Virus record (IMG/VR): IMGVR_UViG_3300047322_001132
Location: 1 to 20,095 of that record
Length of the DNA stretch: 20,095 nucleotides
Reading direction: 5' to 3' (one strand)
DNA from: a virus
Shown: positions 1 to 7,930 of the stretch, piece by piece
Layout: every line of letters begins with the position of its first letter
Numbering within the stretch: position 1 is the stretch's first letter
Position numbers and translations under genes: made by a program
The notes under the pieces: model-generated
Told to the model about the DNA's origin: nothing
Databases searched by the model: none
The model's input: only the letters and a program-made list of their open reading frames with translations

Positions 1-3000
1 GTCTTTACGGATGTGAAGAAGGGCACGTTTGCCGCGACGTCCGTCAGGCCGACTCACGGGCAGAGCGTTCGAGATGACGTGACTGGGAAGATCGTCAGCG
101 TGATTGATCCTGCCTCCGCAGATGATGTGTTGAAGGGTGAGGAGATTACGACGGCGCTGAAACATGCCTCGAGAGGCGATCTTCTAGAGGCGCTTGCAGC
201 TGCTCGCGAGTCAAAAGACCTCGATCAGATGAAGGTCATCGGTGCGGAGCTTTCGGAAAGGACTGCCGCAAGAGTTAAGGCGCTCGGTAACACTCTTAAG
301 GCGGAGCTTCTTACGAGAGGGTATTCTCAGGCAGAGATCGACACGATGGCGAAGCCTCGCGCAGAGCGCCTCGTTCGAGAAGACTTCCGTAAGCCAGGTT
401 CCCAGGCGCAAGATCTATCGACGCCAAAAGGCATCCAGGGTCCGCTGTTTAAGTGGGATGAGTCCAGCGGAAGCCGAAGTACGAATGAAATGGGCGTGGG
501 CGGTTTTCAGCGGCGCAGCGGGGAGAACACGCTTGTCAGGCTGATGAACGCCGCTAAGCGGGAGAATACGCTGAGGGAAGTTGAAAGACGCATGGCTGCC
601 GGACAGCTCACGCCTGAAGCTGAAGCGGTTGTCAAGCGCAGAGCGGAGAAGGGCGGAGACCGTCGCACGCGCATGCAGAAGATCCGGGACGATGCTCACG
701 CGTATTCGAAGGATCAGTCGACGCTCTCTGACGAGGCCGCAGGCCGACCGAAAGGTGCAGCTGAGAAGCTAGCGGAGGCTCGTGCGTCTCTCGCGAAGAA
801 CGTCGAGCTGAACAAGGACAATCCATACTCTCCCTCCTACAGCCCGTTCGAGGTGCAAGTTCGCACGGACGGCGGGAAGGTTGAACGCAGGACGCTTGCG
901 CAGCTTACTCCCGTGCATACCGTTCTCGAGTATGCAGGGATGAAGGGACAGATGGGGCTGAAGCCTCACTCGACTGGGGAGGTGCGTCATGGAGTAATCG
1001 ATCTCCAGGGAGGGAAGGTCGAGCTGGAAGCGTTCGACAATCCCTCGAAGGAGTGGGAGAACCCCGCGATGAAGATTATCGTGGACGATGATCACCTTGT
1101 CGGGCATCAACCTCGAATCTTCCTCCACAACGAAGGTGTGACGTTCTCCATTGCCAACACGCAGCAGTACGATCCTCTGCGTGGCGACTGGAAGATGGAG
1201 AATAGGCATCCCGTCCTCGGGTACGAAGCAAAGGTCACGGATGTAGGACCGATCGACTCGATCGCAGCCTATCAGCATCCGCAAAAGATATATACGACTA
1301 CGGGTGCTGCAGATCTTGGGTATCGGCAGGAAGACTCTATCACCAGGCGTTTCGGACTGTTCCAGCGAGAGAAGGCCCTTCAGGACAAGGAGTATACCTT
1401 CTCCAATCGAACAGTTCGCGTCAAGGGAGGGATTACTGCGGGTGACGAAGTCTCGGGACGCCTGCGTTCTCGTCGCGCCTGGACGGAGACGGAAGTCCCT
1501 GGGCGAGGCGAAACTCTCCGCAAGAAGACGTCGCTCGGGAATCAGTATGAGACGTTCGCTTCTCAAGCGGACGAGTTCGAAGCTGCCCCGAAGTTCGATG
1601 CAGGCTTCTCTTCGTCGAAGGCAACGGACTACGGGGCAGGAGACTTCACCAGCGAGACGCATCCTCGAACTCTCGAACGCACTCCCAACGAACTTGAGCC
1701 TGGAGACATCGTCGAGCGTCCGCCCTCCTTCGCAATTTCGAAAGAGACTGCGTCCCAGCATCTCGAGATGGCGTCGGCCAAACGTATGGCCAAGGTGATG
1801 ATCGAGGAAGGTGCGGATCCCTCGACGAAAGTCCGTATCACGATTAGCGGAGGTCAGTGGGACGATCTTCACGCGCCCTTCGAATGGTCCCTGGGAGAGC
1901 TTTCCACGCAGCGCTTCCGACCTGTCGCTTGGCATAGCCTGACGGCAGTCGCACAGAGCCGTGGCTACCAAGCGATTCCTAACGGCTACGAGGTCCTCCT
2001 GAGGAGCGCAGGGCGCACGACCCGCTTCCCTTCGGGCGAGGAGGCTTTGTCCTTCCTCACTCGCGAGCCCCGCATGAAGAAGTACTCTCCCGTTCTGGAG
2101 AAGGACCTCCTCGAAGCTTGGGCAGCAGGCGGGGCCGAGAGAGCAACAGATCATCCGATCGACACCGCCCGCTACCGTGCAGTCAAGGTTCAGGAGTCGT
2201 CCATCAACGAAGTCGTCGGGGGAAGGAGTCCTGCAACACTCATCTCCTCGCGTGACGAAGAGTCGCTTCGAGCGGCTGTGCAAGGCCTTGCGAAGTCTCA
2301 GAACGTCGGGGGAAGGTTCGAAATCTTGAACCTCGACCCTGTCGTCATGCCGGAGCGTACAGGGAAGGTCTCTACGGTCGTAGGGAAGGGAAAGAATAAA
2401 GTTCTTCAAGCGGGTGCGACTGAGGCGGAGACCACGTTGCCTCCTGCGGACATCCCGCACAAGCCTGGCGCGAAGGACACTGTTCCGGAACCTTCACGCT
2501 TCATCGTATACGAGGAGAACTCCGTCAGGGCGAAGCTCCTCCAGCAGCAAAAGACGTTGAAGAAGATGGGCATCGACCTGTCGAAGTCAACTCAGAACAT
2601 CCTCTTCCAGCTCTCGCAGTATGGGAAGGGAAGGGGCATTGACTTCCTCTTCGGCAATCGAGATGCAGGCGACGCCCTTCTCTACGCACAGCTGCGGCAG
2701 TGGAACAAGCCCAGTCTTTTCAGACTCGGCGGCATTCGCGACGATGCGCATGGAGCGTTCCGCACGTATGGCCCCGAACTCCGAGAGAAGATCGGTGCTC
2801 AGCTCGCCGCCAAGCCTCCTCTCAACTCCTACGACCCCGCTCTAACGCAGCGGCTGCGCGGTATGCCTCAGGGACCGGAAACGATTAACATTGGCGGGAA
2901 GAAGGTCACGACGAAACTTTCCGAGCCGATGGATCGTGCTCCGGGCCCAGGAGATGAAGGCGTGCCGGACGAACTTCACGACATCGGCGATCTTCTCAGT

Positions 3001-4968
3001 CCGATCGGCGGAGGGAGCGGAGACGAGCGTCCTCCGCTCCTCGAGCTGACGCCCGACATGCACGAGCAAGTTGAGAAGATCATCCCGAACACTCGCGGCT
3101 ACAAGTTCCTCGACATCTTCCGCGTCCCGATGCAACTCTTCAAGGAGTATCAGGCGGCGACGGGCATTCCCTTCTATCGCTGGTGGGAAGAGATCGATCA
3201 CGGTCGTACGCAGGTCACTCGCTTCACGAACCCTGTGTTCAACCAGATTCACGCGCTGACGCGAGGGATCAAGGCTGCAGAGCGACAGCAGGTAGGGCAG
3301 CTCTTCGAACTTCGCTACTCCGACCCGACGCACTTTGCCCGGATACAAGGAGACTACTCGCAGTTCTCCGAACTCGCGCAGAAGGGTGAGAAGCTCCTCG
3401 ATAGCACGATGAGGAAGTTCCTCACGGACATGGATTTGGATCCCGACAAGGAACTTGCCGAACTTCCCTTCTTCCGTAAGCACAACATAACGGAGAAGGA
3501 AATGCGTCCGTATGAGAGTGGGCGGCCGCCTTCTCCCATCACAAGGAAGTCTTCCGGGTTCATGGAGGACCTTGCCTTTGACGAGAGGGAGTACGACTTC
3601 TCCTCAACGATGAAGCGCTACGCCACGGCCATTGCCCACGAGAAGTTCCTCGCACCGCAGTGGGAAGCGATGAACAAGACGATGGGCGAGTTGATGGGAA
3701 CGACCTCCGATCCCGCCACCGAGCACATGCTTCAGCTGTTCAACAGGCACCGGGCGGAAGCCATGCACGCTCAGGACCGTATGGGCTACGGCATGGCCAT
3801 CGGCATTCAGAACGTGGCGAAGCGGTTGAAGATGGATCTCACCCTGGAGCAGTCTCAGGACATCATCAACACGTTTGCAGGGGCGAACTACTTCGCCAAC
3901 CTCGCATTCAACGTCGGCGTGACTGCACGCAACTACCTCCAGACGTTGCAGACGGTCTTCCCTGTAATGGGGTCGAAGGCAACGTCCTACGGCATTAAGA
4001 AGGCCTTGGAGTGGAAGAGGGATCCCGCGTTGCGCAAGTCGATGGAGGCGCTGGACATCGTTAACACCGACACGATGCTGCAGGGCCTCTCGAACATCCA
4101 GAAGGCCGTCTTGGAGTCCGACACACTCTCTCACGTGGCGAAGCCTCTGGGACAGATCTCCGACTTGATGAGCAAGGGCGTGGCGATGTATCAGTCGGCG
4201 GACGACTTCAATAAGGTCGCGGCGTATCACGCGCAGTACTTCCATGCTGAGAAGGCCGCGAAGGAGTTTCTGGAGAAGGGGAACTGGGAGAAGTTCCTCG
4301 TCGACAGCAAGTTGCAGATGAGGGACATCCGAATCAAGGATCCACAGACCGGGATGATGGTTGATGGTCCCTTGATGACGAACGTGAAGAATCTTCTGGC
4401 GGAGGGCAAGCCGGCCACAGCTGCACACGTTATGGCACTGGACTTCGCGAAGGAGTCGCAGTTCCTCTACAGCCGGGGCAATGCTCCTGCCGCCATGCAG
4501 GGGACCGTCGGCCGCCTCCTCTTTCAGTACGGCACGTGGCCAGCTTGGTATGTGGAGTGGGTCGGGAACAACATGATGTTTCGACGAGGATCGAAAGAAG
4601 AGAACCTCAAGAACATCGCACGCTGGGCCGGTGTCAACGCCACTCTCTACTACGGCATGTCTGAAGTCTTCGGCGTGGACTTTGCACGGTGGACGTTCTT
4701 CGCGCCGCTCTCTTATCAGGGTGGACCACTCGCCCAGATCGCGCAGGAGGGCATGGCCACGTTCGCTGCGAAGACGTCAGGGGATGACGATCCAGTCGCA
4801 CGCATCCAGGCAAAGCGCCTAGGCAACGCTTGGAAGCAGCTCGTTCCGTTCCCGACGGTTGCAGCGAGAGGCGTCGCGGGCGCGGCAGGAGACCTCATGG
4901 ATGGAGAGTATGCCGAAGGCGTTAAGAAGGCCCTCGGCTTACCCTCCACGGACAAGAGGAAACACTAG
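1..4968 (+). CDS. Giant virion-type protein, 3' part (5' end outside window)
   Basis: The frame is open from the first base and ends at TAG 4966-4968, so this is at least 1655 codons of a larger gene; a GTG at 13 lies in frame, but nothing shows it is the true start. No enzyme motif was recognised. The first ~300 residues are charged and helical; the middle is mixed, with low-complexity linkers (Gly/Pro/Asp-rich near residues 970-1020). The last ~600 residues are helical with aromatic, hydrophobic stretches near the C-terminus (LLFQYGTWPAWYVEWVG; LYYGMSEVFGV). This layout resembles the large polyvalent or ejected internal virion proteins of tailed phages, whose C-termini carry LPD-type domains. 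That assignment is inference from architecture, not a domain match. The lysis amidase directly downstream fits a late structural region. Other options are a tail-associated or other injected protein. Confidence 0.75.
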   Translation, partial: VFTDVKKGTFAATSVRPTHGQSVRDDVTGKIVSVIDPASADDVLKGEEITTALKHASRGDLLEALAAARESKDLDQMKVIGAELSERTAARVKALGNTLKAELLTRGYSQAEIDTMAKPRAERLVREDFRKPGSQAQDLSTPKGIQGPLFKWDESSGSRSTNEMGVGGFQRRSGENTLVRLMNAAKRENTLREVERRMAAGQLTPEAEAVVKRRAEKGGDRRTRMQKIRDDAHAYSKDQSTLSDEAAGRPKGAAEKLAEARASLAKNVELNKDNPYSPSYSPFEVQVRTDGGKVERRTLAQLTPVHTVLEYAGMKGQMGLKPHSTGEVRHGVIDLQGGKVELEAFDNPSKEWENPAMKIIVDDDHLVGHQPRIFLHNEGVTFSIANTQQYDPLRGDWKMENRHPVLGYEAKVTDVGPIDSIAAYQHPQKIYTTTGAADLGYRQEDSITRRFGLFQREKALQDKEYTFSNRTVRVKGGITAGDEVSGRLRSRRAWTETEVPGRGETLRKKTSLGNQYETFASQADEFEAAPKFDAGFSSSKATDYGAGDFTSETHPRTLERTPNELEPGDIVERPPSFAISKETASQHLEMASAKRMAKVMIEEGADPSTKVRITISGGQWDDLHAPFEWSLGELSTQRFRPVAWHSLTAVAQSRGYQAIPNGYEVLLRSAGRTTRFPSGEEALSFLTREPRMKKYSPVLEKDLLEAWAAGGAERATDHPIDTARYRAVKVQESSINEVVGGRSPATLISSRDEESLRAAVQGLAKSQNVGGRFEILNLDPVVMPERTGKVSTVVGKGKNKVLQAGATEAETTLPPADIPHKPGAKDTVPEPSRFIVYEENSVRAKLLQQQKTLKKMGIDLSKSTQNILFQLSQYGKGRGIDFLFGNRDAGDALLYAQLRQWNKPSLFRLGGIRDDAHGAFRTYGPELREKIGAQLAAKPPLNSYDPALTQRLRGMPQGPETINIGGKKVTTKLSEPMDRAPGPGDEGVPDELHDIGDLLSPIGGGSGDERPPLLELTPDMHEQVEKIIPNTRGYKFLDIFRVPMQLFKEYQAATGIPFYRWWEEIDHGRTQVTRFTNPVFNQIHALTRGIKAAERQQVGQLFELRYSDPTHFARIQGDYSQFSELAQKGEKLLDSTMRKFLTDMDLDPDKELAELPFFRKHNITEKEMRPYESGRPPSPITRKSSGFMEDLAFDEREYDFSSTMKRYATAIAHEKFLAPQWEAMNKTMGELMGTTSDPATEHMLQLFNRHRAEAMHAQDRMGYGMAIGIQNVAKRLKMDLTLEQSQDIINTFAGANYFANLAFNVGVTARNYLQTLQTVFPVMGSKATSYGIKKALEWKRDPALRKSMEALDIVNTDTMLQGLSNIQKAVLESDTLSHVAKPLGQISDLMSKGVAMYQSADDFNKVAAYHAQYFHAEKAAKEFLEKGNWEKFLVDSKLQMRDIRIKDPQTGMMVDGPLMTNVKNLLAEGKPATAAHVMALDFAKESQFLYSRGNAPAAMQGTVGRLLFQYGTWPAWYVEWVGNNMMFRRGSKEENLKNIARWAGVNATLYYGMSEVFGVDFARWTFFAPLSYQGGPLAQIAQEGMATFAAKTSGDDDPVARIQAKRLGNAWKQLVPFPTVAARGVAGAAGDLMDGEYAEGVKKALGLPSTDKRKH

Positions 4969-5519
4969 TGAAAGTATGTCTTGACGCTGGGCATGGAGGC
5001 AAGGACATCGGCTACCCCTTCAAGAGGTACCGCGAGAAAGATATCACGCTCGCGGTCGTACGTCAACTCGAGTCCCTTATGAAGGCCGAAGGAAAACATA
5101 CTCCGGTTCTCACGCGGGTGCTCGATCAGGACGTGCTGCTCGACGAGCGCCTCAGCATTGCGGATGGAGAGAACTGCGACGTAATTCTCTCCATCCACCT
5201 CTACGCCGACCCACAGGACTATACGCCAGAGTGGCGCGGAGCAGAAGTTTGGGTCAACCCAGGTCATCAGAGGAACCGTGCCTTGGGACAGCTGTTGCAC
5301 GAGAGGCTCTTCGATACCTTCGAGGGGTATCCCTGGAAGGGGGTTCGCCACTCTGAACAGCTTGACATACTCAAGCGTGCCACGGTGCCAGCAGCTGTAG
5401 TCGAGCTTGGGTTTATTGATCTTCGCCATGAGGCGGAGTTCCTTTCTCGTCCTGGGGTTCAGCACATGGCTGCTCAGGCTCTTCTCTCTGCTCTCGACGC
5501 TTACGCCGAGCGTCTTTAG
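4968..5519 (+). CDS. N-acetylmuramoyl-L-alanine amidase (Amidase_3), endolysin
   Basis: This 183-aa protein is a single Amidase_3 domain. It would cleave the bond between N-acetylmuramic acid and L-alanine in peptidoglycan at lysis. The zinc ligands are visible as H9 (LDAGHGG), E23 (REKDI) and H77 (LSIHLYAD), and the catalytic glutamate is E146 (VVELGFID). There is no signal peptide and no added cell-wall-binding domain, as is usual for small endolysins of Gram-negative hosts. The GTG start overlaps the TAG stop of the giant gene by one base (TAGTG), with a GAGGA ribosome site about 8 nt upstream. The last 107 nt are antisense to the 3' end of the leftward helix-turn-helix gene. No holin was recognised next to it. 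Confidence 0.93.
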   Translation: MKVCLDAGHGGKDIGYPFKRYREKDITLAVVRQLESLMKAEGKHTPVLTRVLDQDVLLDERLSIADGENCDVILSIHLYADPQDYTPEWRGAEVWVNPGHQRNRALGQLLHERLFDTFEGYPWKGVRHSEQLDILKRATVPAAVVELGFIDLRHEAEFLSRPGVQHMAAQALLSALDAYAERL

Positions 5520-5835
5520 TCCTCTTGTACACGGAAGTGTAGTCGACGCCCAGGCGACGCGCAACCGCCGTCACTCCCGTAGCTTCAATCTCATCCAGGA
5601 GGTCCTCAGTCACGTCGAACTTGACGTACTGGGCACCTCCTTGCGTCTTGACTTCGATCTGGAACCGTTCGAACGCGAGCCTCACCGTGTGCCGCGAGAT
5701 CATTAGCTCGTTGGCGATGCCCTCGATCGACTTGTGCTCCTTGTACATCACTTCGAGCATCAGCTTCGGAATACCTGTCTCACCTGTCGGATCCGTGAAG
5801 CCGCGCTCCTTCGCAATTTTCGGCCAATCGATCAT
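5413..5835 (-). CDS. Small protein with two helix-turn-helix segments
   Basis: The gene encodes 140 aa from an ATG that overlaps the helicase-like gene stop (ATGA, 5832-5835), with GAGGG about 9 nt upstream. Two helix-turn-helix-like segments can be read: residues ~36-60 (SIEGIANELMISRHTVRLAF) and ~86-108 (TGVTAVARRLGVDYTSVYKR). The tail is very basic (DARRKRREQRE), then rich in Pro, Glu and Gln. This fits a DNA-binding regulator or a small terminase-like or replication accessory protein; the first is favoured, but no partner is evident. It is the last gene of the long leftward operon, and its 3' end runs antisense into the amidase. An in-frame extension upstream to 6123 exists, but it lies inside the helicase gene and lacks the coupled start. 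Confidence 0.75.
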   Translation of the reverse strand: MIDWPKIAKERGFTDPTGETGIPKLMLEVMYKEHKSIEGIANELMISRHTVRLAFERFQIEVKTQGGAQYVKFDVTEDLLDEIEATGVTAVARRLGVDYTSVYKRTKDARRKRREQREEPEQPCAEPQDEKGTPPHGEDQ

Positions 5836-7208
5836 TGTTTCCAACCCTCTGCCGTAAGCAGATACTTCCCACTCTTCGTGTCTTTGATGATGAGACCGGC
5901 CTGTACTCCGGTCTCGATGGTCTGTTTGAACGTCAGTGCGTTCATCTTCTTGCTGTTGAGGCGAAGCAACTCGCTGTGCCCTGCTCCACCCTGTCTTCCT
6001 TTGAGCTGTTTGATCAGTCCGCCGAGCGCTGCTCCTTGTTGTGACTCCTGCAGACTGTCGAAAGTCCCTGGTAACCATGCTTCGATCCAGTCGAGAATAC
6101 GGACGGCGTGTTGTAGGTGGCATCGCTGCATCTCCAAGTGATTGCCGCCCTCGCTGACGTTTAGTAGCATGGCGAGCCGCATTGCGTGATCGGGTTTTCT
6201 TTCGTAATACCCGCTGAATTGTTTGTTCTCGTGACGCTGTCGCTGGTTAGTCGTATACCACGACATGTACCAGTCCCGGCAGTCCGACGACATCATCACC
6301 TTCCCGCGGATCTGCGTGAGAAGGCGTAGCCTCTCCATCAGAGCGAACTTCTGCTCCTTATCCATTTCAGGTGGTAGAGGAAATGAACGTGGTGTGTCTT
6401 CTTGCACGACGAACAGTAGCCTCGATATGAAGCCACCTCCAAACGCGCTTTTGGGGATTTCCGTCTGAATCCAGTCCAGTGTACTCGCCCCCAGAAACGT
6501 AAGGGCCACGTTCCGCAATTCTGCATCACCACGCATGATCGTCGCTGATTTCCAAACGTCAGGACAATCCATAAGTCGGGTGAGCATCGGAACCATGCCC
6601 TCTTGGTACTTCTGCTTTCCGAGAAAGGCAGCGAGCTCTGGAGCATAGAGGAGGCCAGTTGCCGGATTCTTATCCTTGAGAGATTCAACGAGGACTTCTG
6701 GCGTGAGCTTGTCGGCGAGGACATTGAGACCTATTCCGTTCATCATGTTCACGGCGATTTGACATGCGGACGTCTTTTTGCAGCGGCCGCTCGGCGCCAC
6801 GATGACGACGCAGAGATTCGGAAAAAGCTGATACGGGCCCATGTCGTAGAAGAGATTGCGGGAGAGGGCTGACGATATCGCCATCATCCCCGCAAAGAAG
6901 TGGAAGACCGTAGGAGGCTCGGTATTCCGCGTGTATCTCACGTAGTCAGCTATCCAGCCGCTCCGTGGGACGAGGTCGTCAAAGTCATTCGGGCGAGTTG
7001 CTGATGGATCAACTTCCCTCCTAACGTCCTCAATTGTCATGTGGAAGACTCGAGCGAGACTCGAGTACAGCTCCTCAGGACGTGCCGCCGGTGATACGTC
7101 TCGCACCCAAGAGAAGATTTTCGTCTTCGACTCGGGTGCGATATCGGTCATCGTATTGAGCGCATCCATCAGCTTGTGAATCTGGGTGGAGAGCTCAAGG
7201 TCCTTCAC
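5832..7208 (-). CDS. DUF3987-type helicase/primase-like ATPase
   Basis: Length is 458 aa from the GTG at 7208. I chose this start because GGAGG lies 8 nt upstream and GTG overlaps the dpdA stop (GTGA). An ATG at 7229 would lengthen it by 7 codons but lies inside dpdA. The central part resembles DUF3987 phage ATPases: a P-loop-like segment APSGRCKKTS (~138-147), LADKLTPEVLVESL, the Walker B-like LLYAPELAAFLG with E191, and a later FLGASTLDWI and GGGFISRLLFV. The P-loop departs from GxxxxGKT, which I believe also occurs in phage members. The C-terminal ~60 residues look like a winged helix. Next to the polymerase, the likely role is replicative helicase or helicase loader. No TOPRIM or zinc primase domain is seen, so priming activity is unproven. 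Confidence 0.8.
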   Translation of the reverse strand: MKDLELSTQIHKLMDALNTMTDIAPESKTKIFSWVRDVSPAARPEELYSSLARVFHMTIEDVRREVDPSATRPNDFDDLVPRSGWIADYVRYTRNTEPPTVFHFFAGMMAISSALSRNLFYDMGPYQLFPNLCVVIVAPSGRCKKTSACQIAVNMMNGIGLNVLADKLTPEVLVESLKDKNPATGLLYAPELAAFLGKQKYQEGMVPMLTRLMDCPDVWKSATIMRGDAELRNVALTFLGASTLDWIQTEIPKSAFGGGFISRLLFVVQEDTPRSFPLPPEMDKEQKFALMERLRLLTQIRGKVMMSSDCRDWYMSWYTTNQRQRHENKQFSGYYERKPDHAMRLAMLLNVSEGGNHLEMQRCHLQHAVRILDWIEAWLPGTFDSLQESQQGAALGGLIKQLKGRQGGAGHSELLRLNSKKMNALTFKQTIETGVQAGLIIKDTKSGKYLLTAEGWKQ

Positions 7209-7930
7209 GCGAGAAACCTCCGAAGGCATGCCACGTTATAGAGGGCAGTGGCCATCTGGTCAAGTTCCATTTCAGGCGCGTCGAGGAAGCTGTCGTAGTG
7301 AGGCCAGGCACCGTGAGTGGTCGTCACGTTGTCCAGGCGCTCTACTTTATATCCCCACTTCAACGGCTTCGAGGTGTCGAACGTCCCTTTCGGAAAACGT
7401 GTTGCTGCTCTCCTCGCCTCGGAGAGGTCCTGCATTCCGAGGAAATGTACTTGCTTCCCGAGGTCCCAGCCTTTGTGGTGGATATCGAACTCCGCTATCC
7501 ACGCTTGACGATCTCTTCGATAGGGGAAGCAGATCGTCGGTACGTACATCATTCGGTAGAGCTCGAGCAGGCCCATTCTATCACCTTCATCGTCTCCGAC
7601 GATCACTGCCGCAGTACGAAGGTTGAACTGCTCCAAGCACCATTCGAGGTTGTTCCGAGTGAACTCTACGTCGTCGATGCGGTCAGGGCTAATCACGATG
7701 TCCGCCGCGATGATCGATTGTGCGATGACGATGTCTTCCCTCTTCGCCATATGCCCGAGTTCGTGGAAGCCGTTGTCGAGAATGATCGTTCTTCCCTTCT
7801 CACGTTGACCGACGAAGAAGTCTCTATACTCCCTGTCTCCGACAATCCTGTGTGCTATGGCGAAGTCGAAGTCCGTCAGGCGACTCAACTCCTCTGCGTG
7901 TGACTTTGGAATTTCCATTCCTAGCTTCAT
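7205..7930 (-). CDS. dpdA: DpdA-like DNA 7-deazaguanine transglycosylase (TGT superfamily)
   Basis: This 241-aa protein shows a TGT-like fingerprint. LDNGFHELG (51-59, Asp52) sits where TGT has its DSGGFQ loop. SPDRIDD (81-87) follows at a beta-strand end, VHFLGM (161-166) matches the conserved HLLG-like strand, and FDTSKPLKWG (184-193, Asp185) is where a catalytic Asp and base-contact residues are expected. DpdA is a TGT relative that exchanges guanine in DNA for preQ0. Supporting context is strong: folE, queD, queE and queC are all in the window. The ATG overlaps the polymerase stop (ATGA), so synthesis is probably coupled to replication. It is short for the TGT superfamily, and I see no zinc-binding Cys cluster like that of bacterial TGT. 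The assignment rests on motif order plus context, not on an alignment. Confidence 0.8.
   Translation of the reverse strand: MKLGMEIPKSHAEELSRLTDFDFAIAHRIVGDREYRDFFVGQREKGRTIILDNGFHELGHMAKREDIVIAQSIIAADIVISPDRIDDVEFTRNNLEWCLEQFNLRTAAVIVGDDEGDRMGLLELYRMMYVPTICFPYRRDRQAWIAEFDIHHKGWDLGKQVHFLGMQDLSEARRAATRFPKGTFDTSKPLKWGYKVERLDNVTTTHGAWPHYDSFLDAPEMELDQMATALYNVACLRRFLA

Noticed and set aside
769-2460. 563-codon open frame on the minus strand inside the giant gene
   Set aside because: It is antisense to a continuous plus-strand gene, is extremely Arg/Leu-rich, has no coupled neighbours and no recognisable domain; codon structure of the plus gene explains the openness.
3604-4428. 274-codon minus-strand open frame within the giant gene
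   Set aside because: His/Arg/Leu-rich low-complexity translation typical of an antisense shadow; no ribosome site or partner gene.
4965-5564. 199-codon minus-strand frame covering the whole amidase gene
   Set aside because: Its translation looks fairly protein-like, but the plus strand holds all amidase catalytic residues and a coupled start, so this is most likely a shadow.
7298-7903. 201-codon plus-strand frame opposite the dpdA-like gene
   Set aside because: The minus strand has TGT-like motifs and coupled ends; the plus frame has neither.
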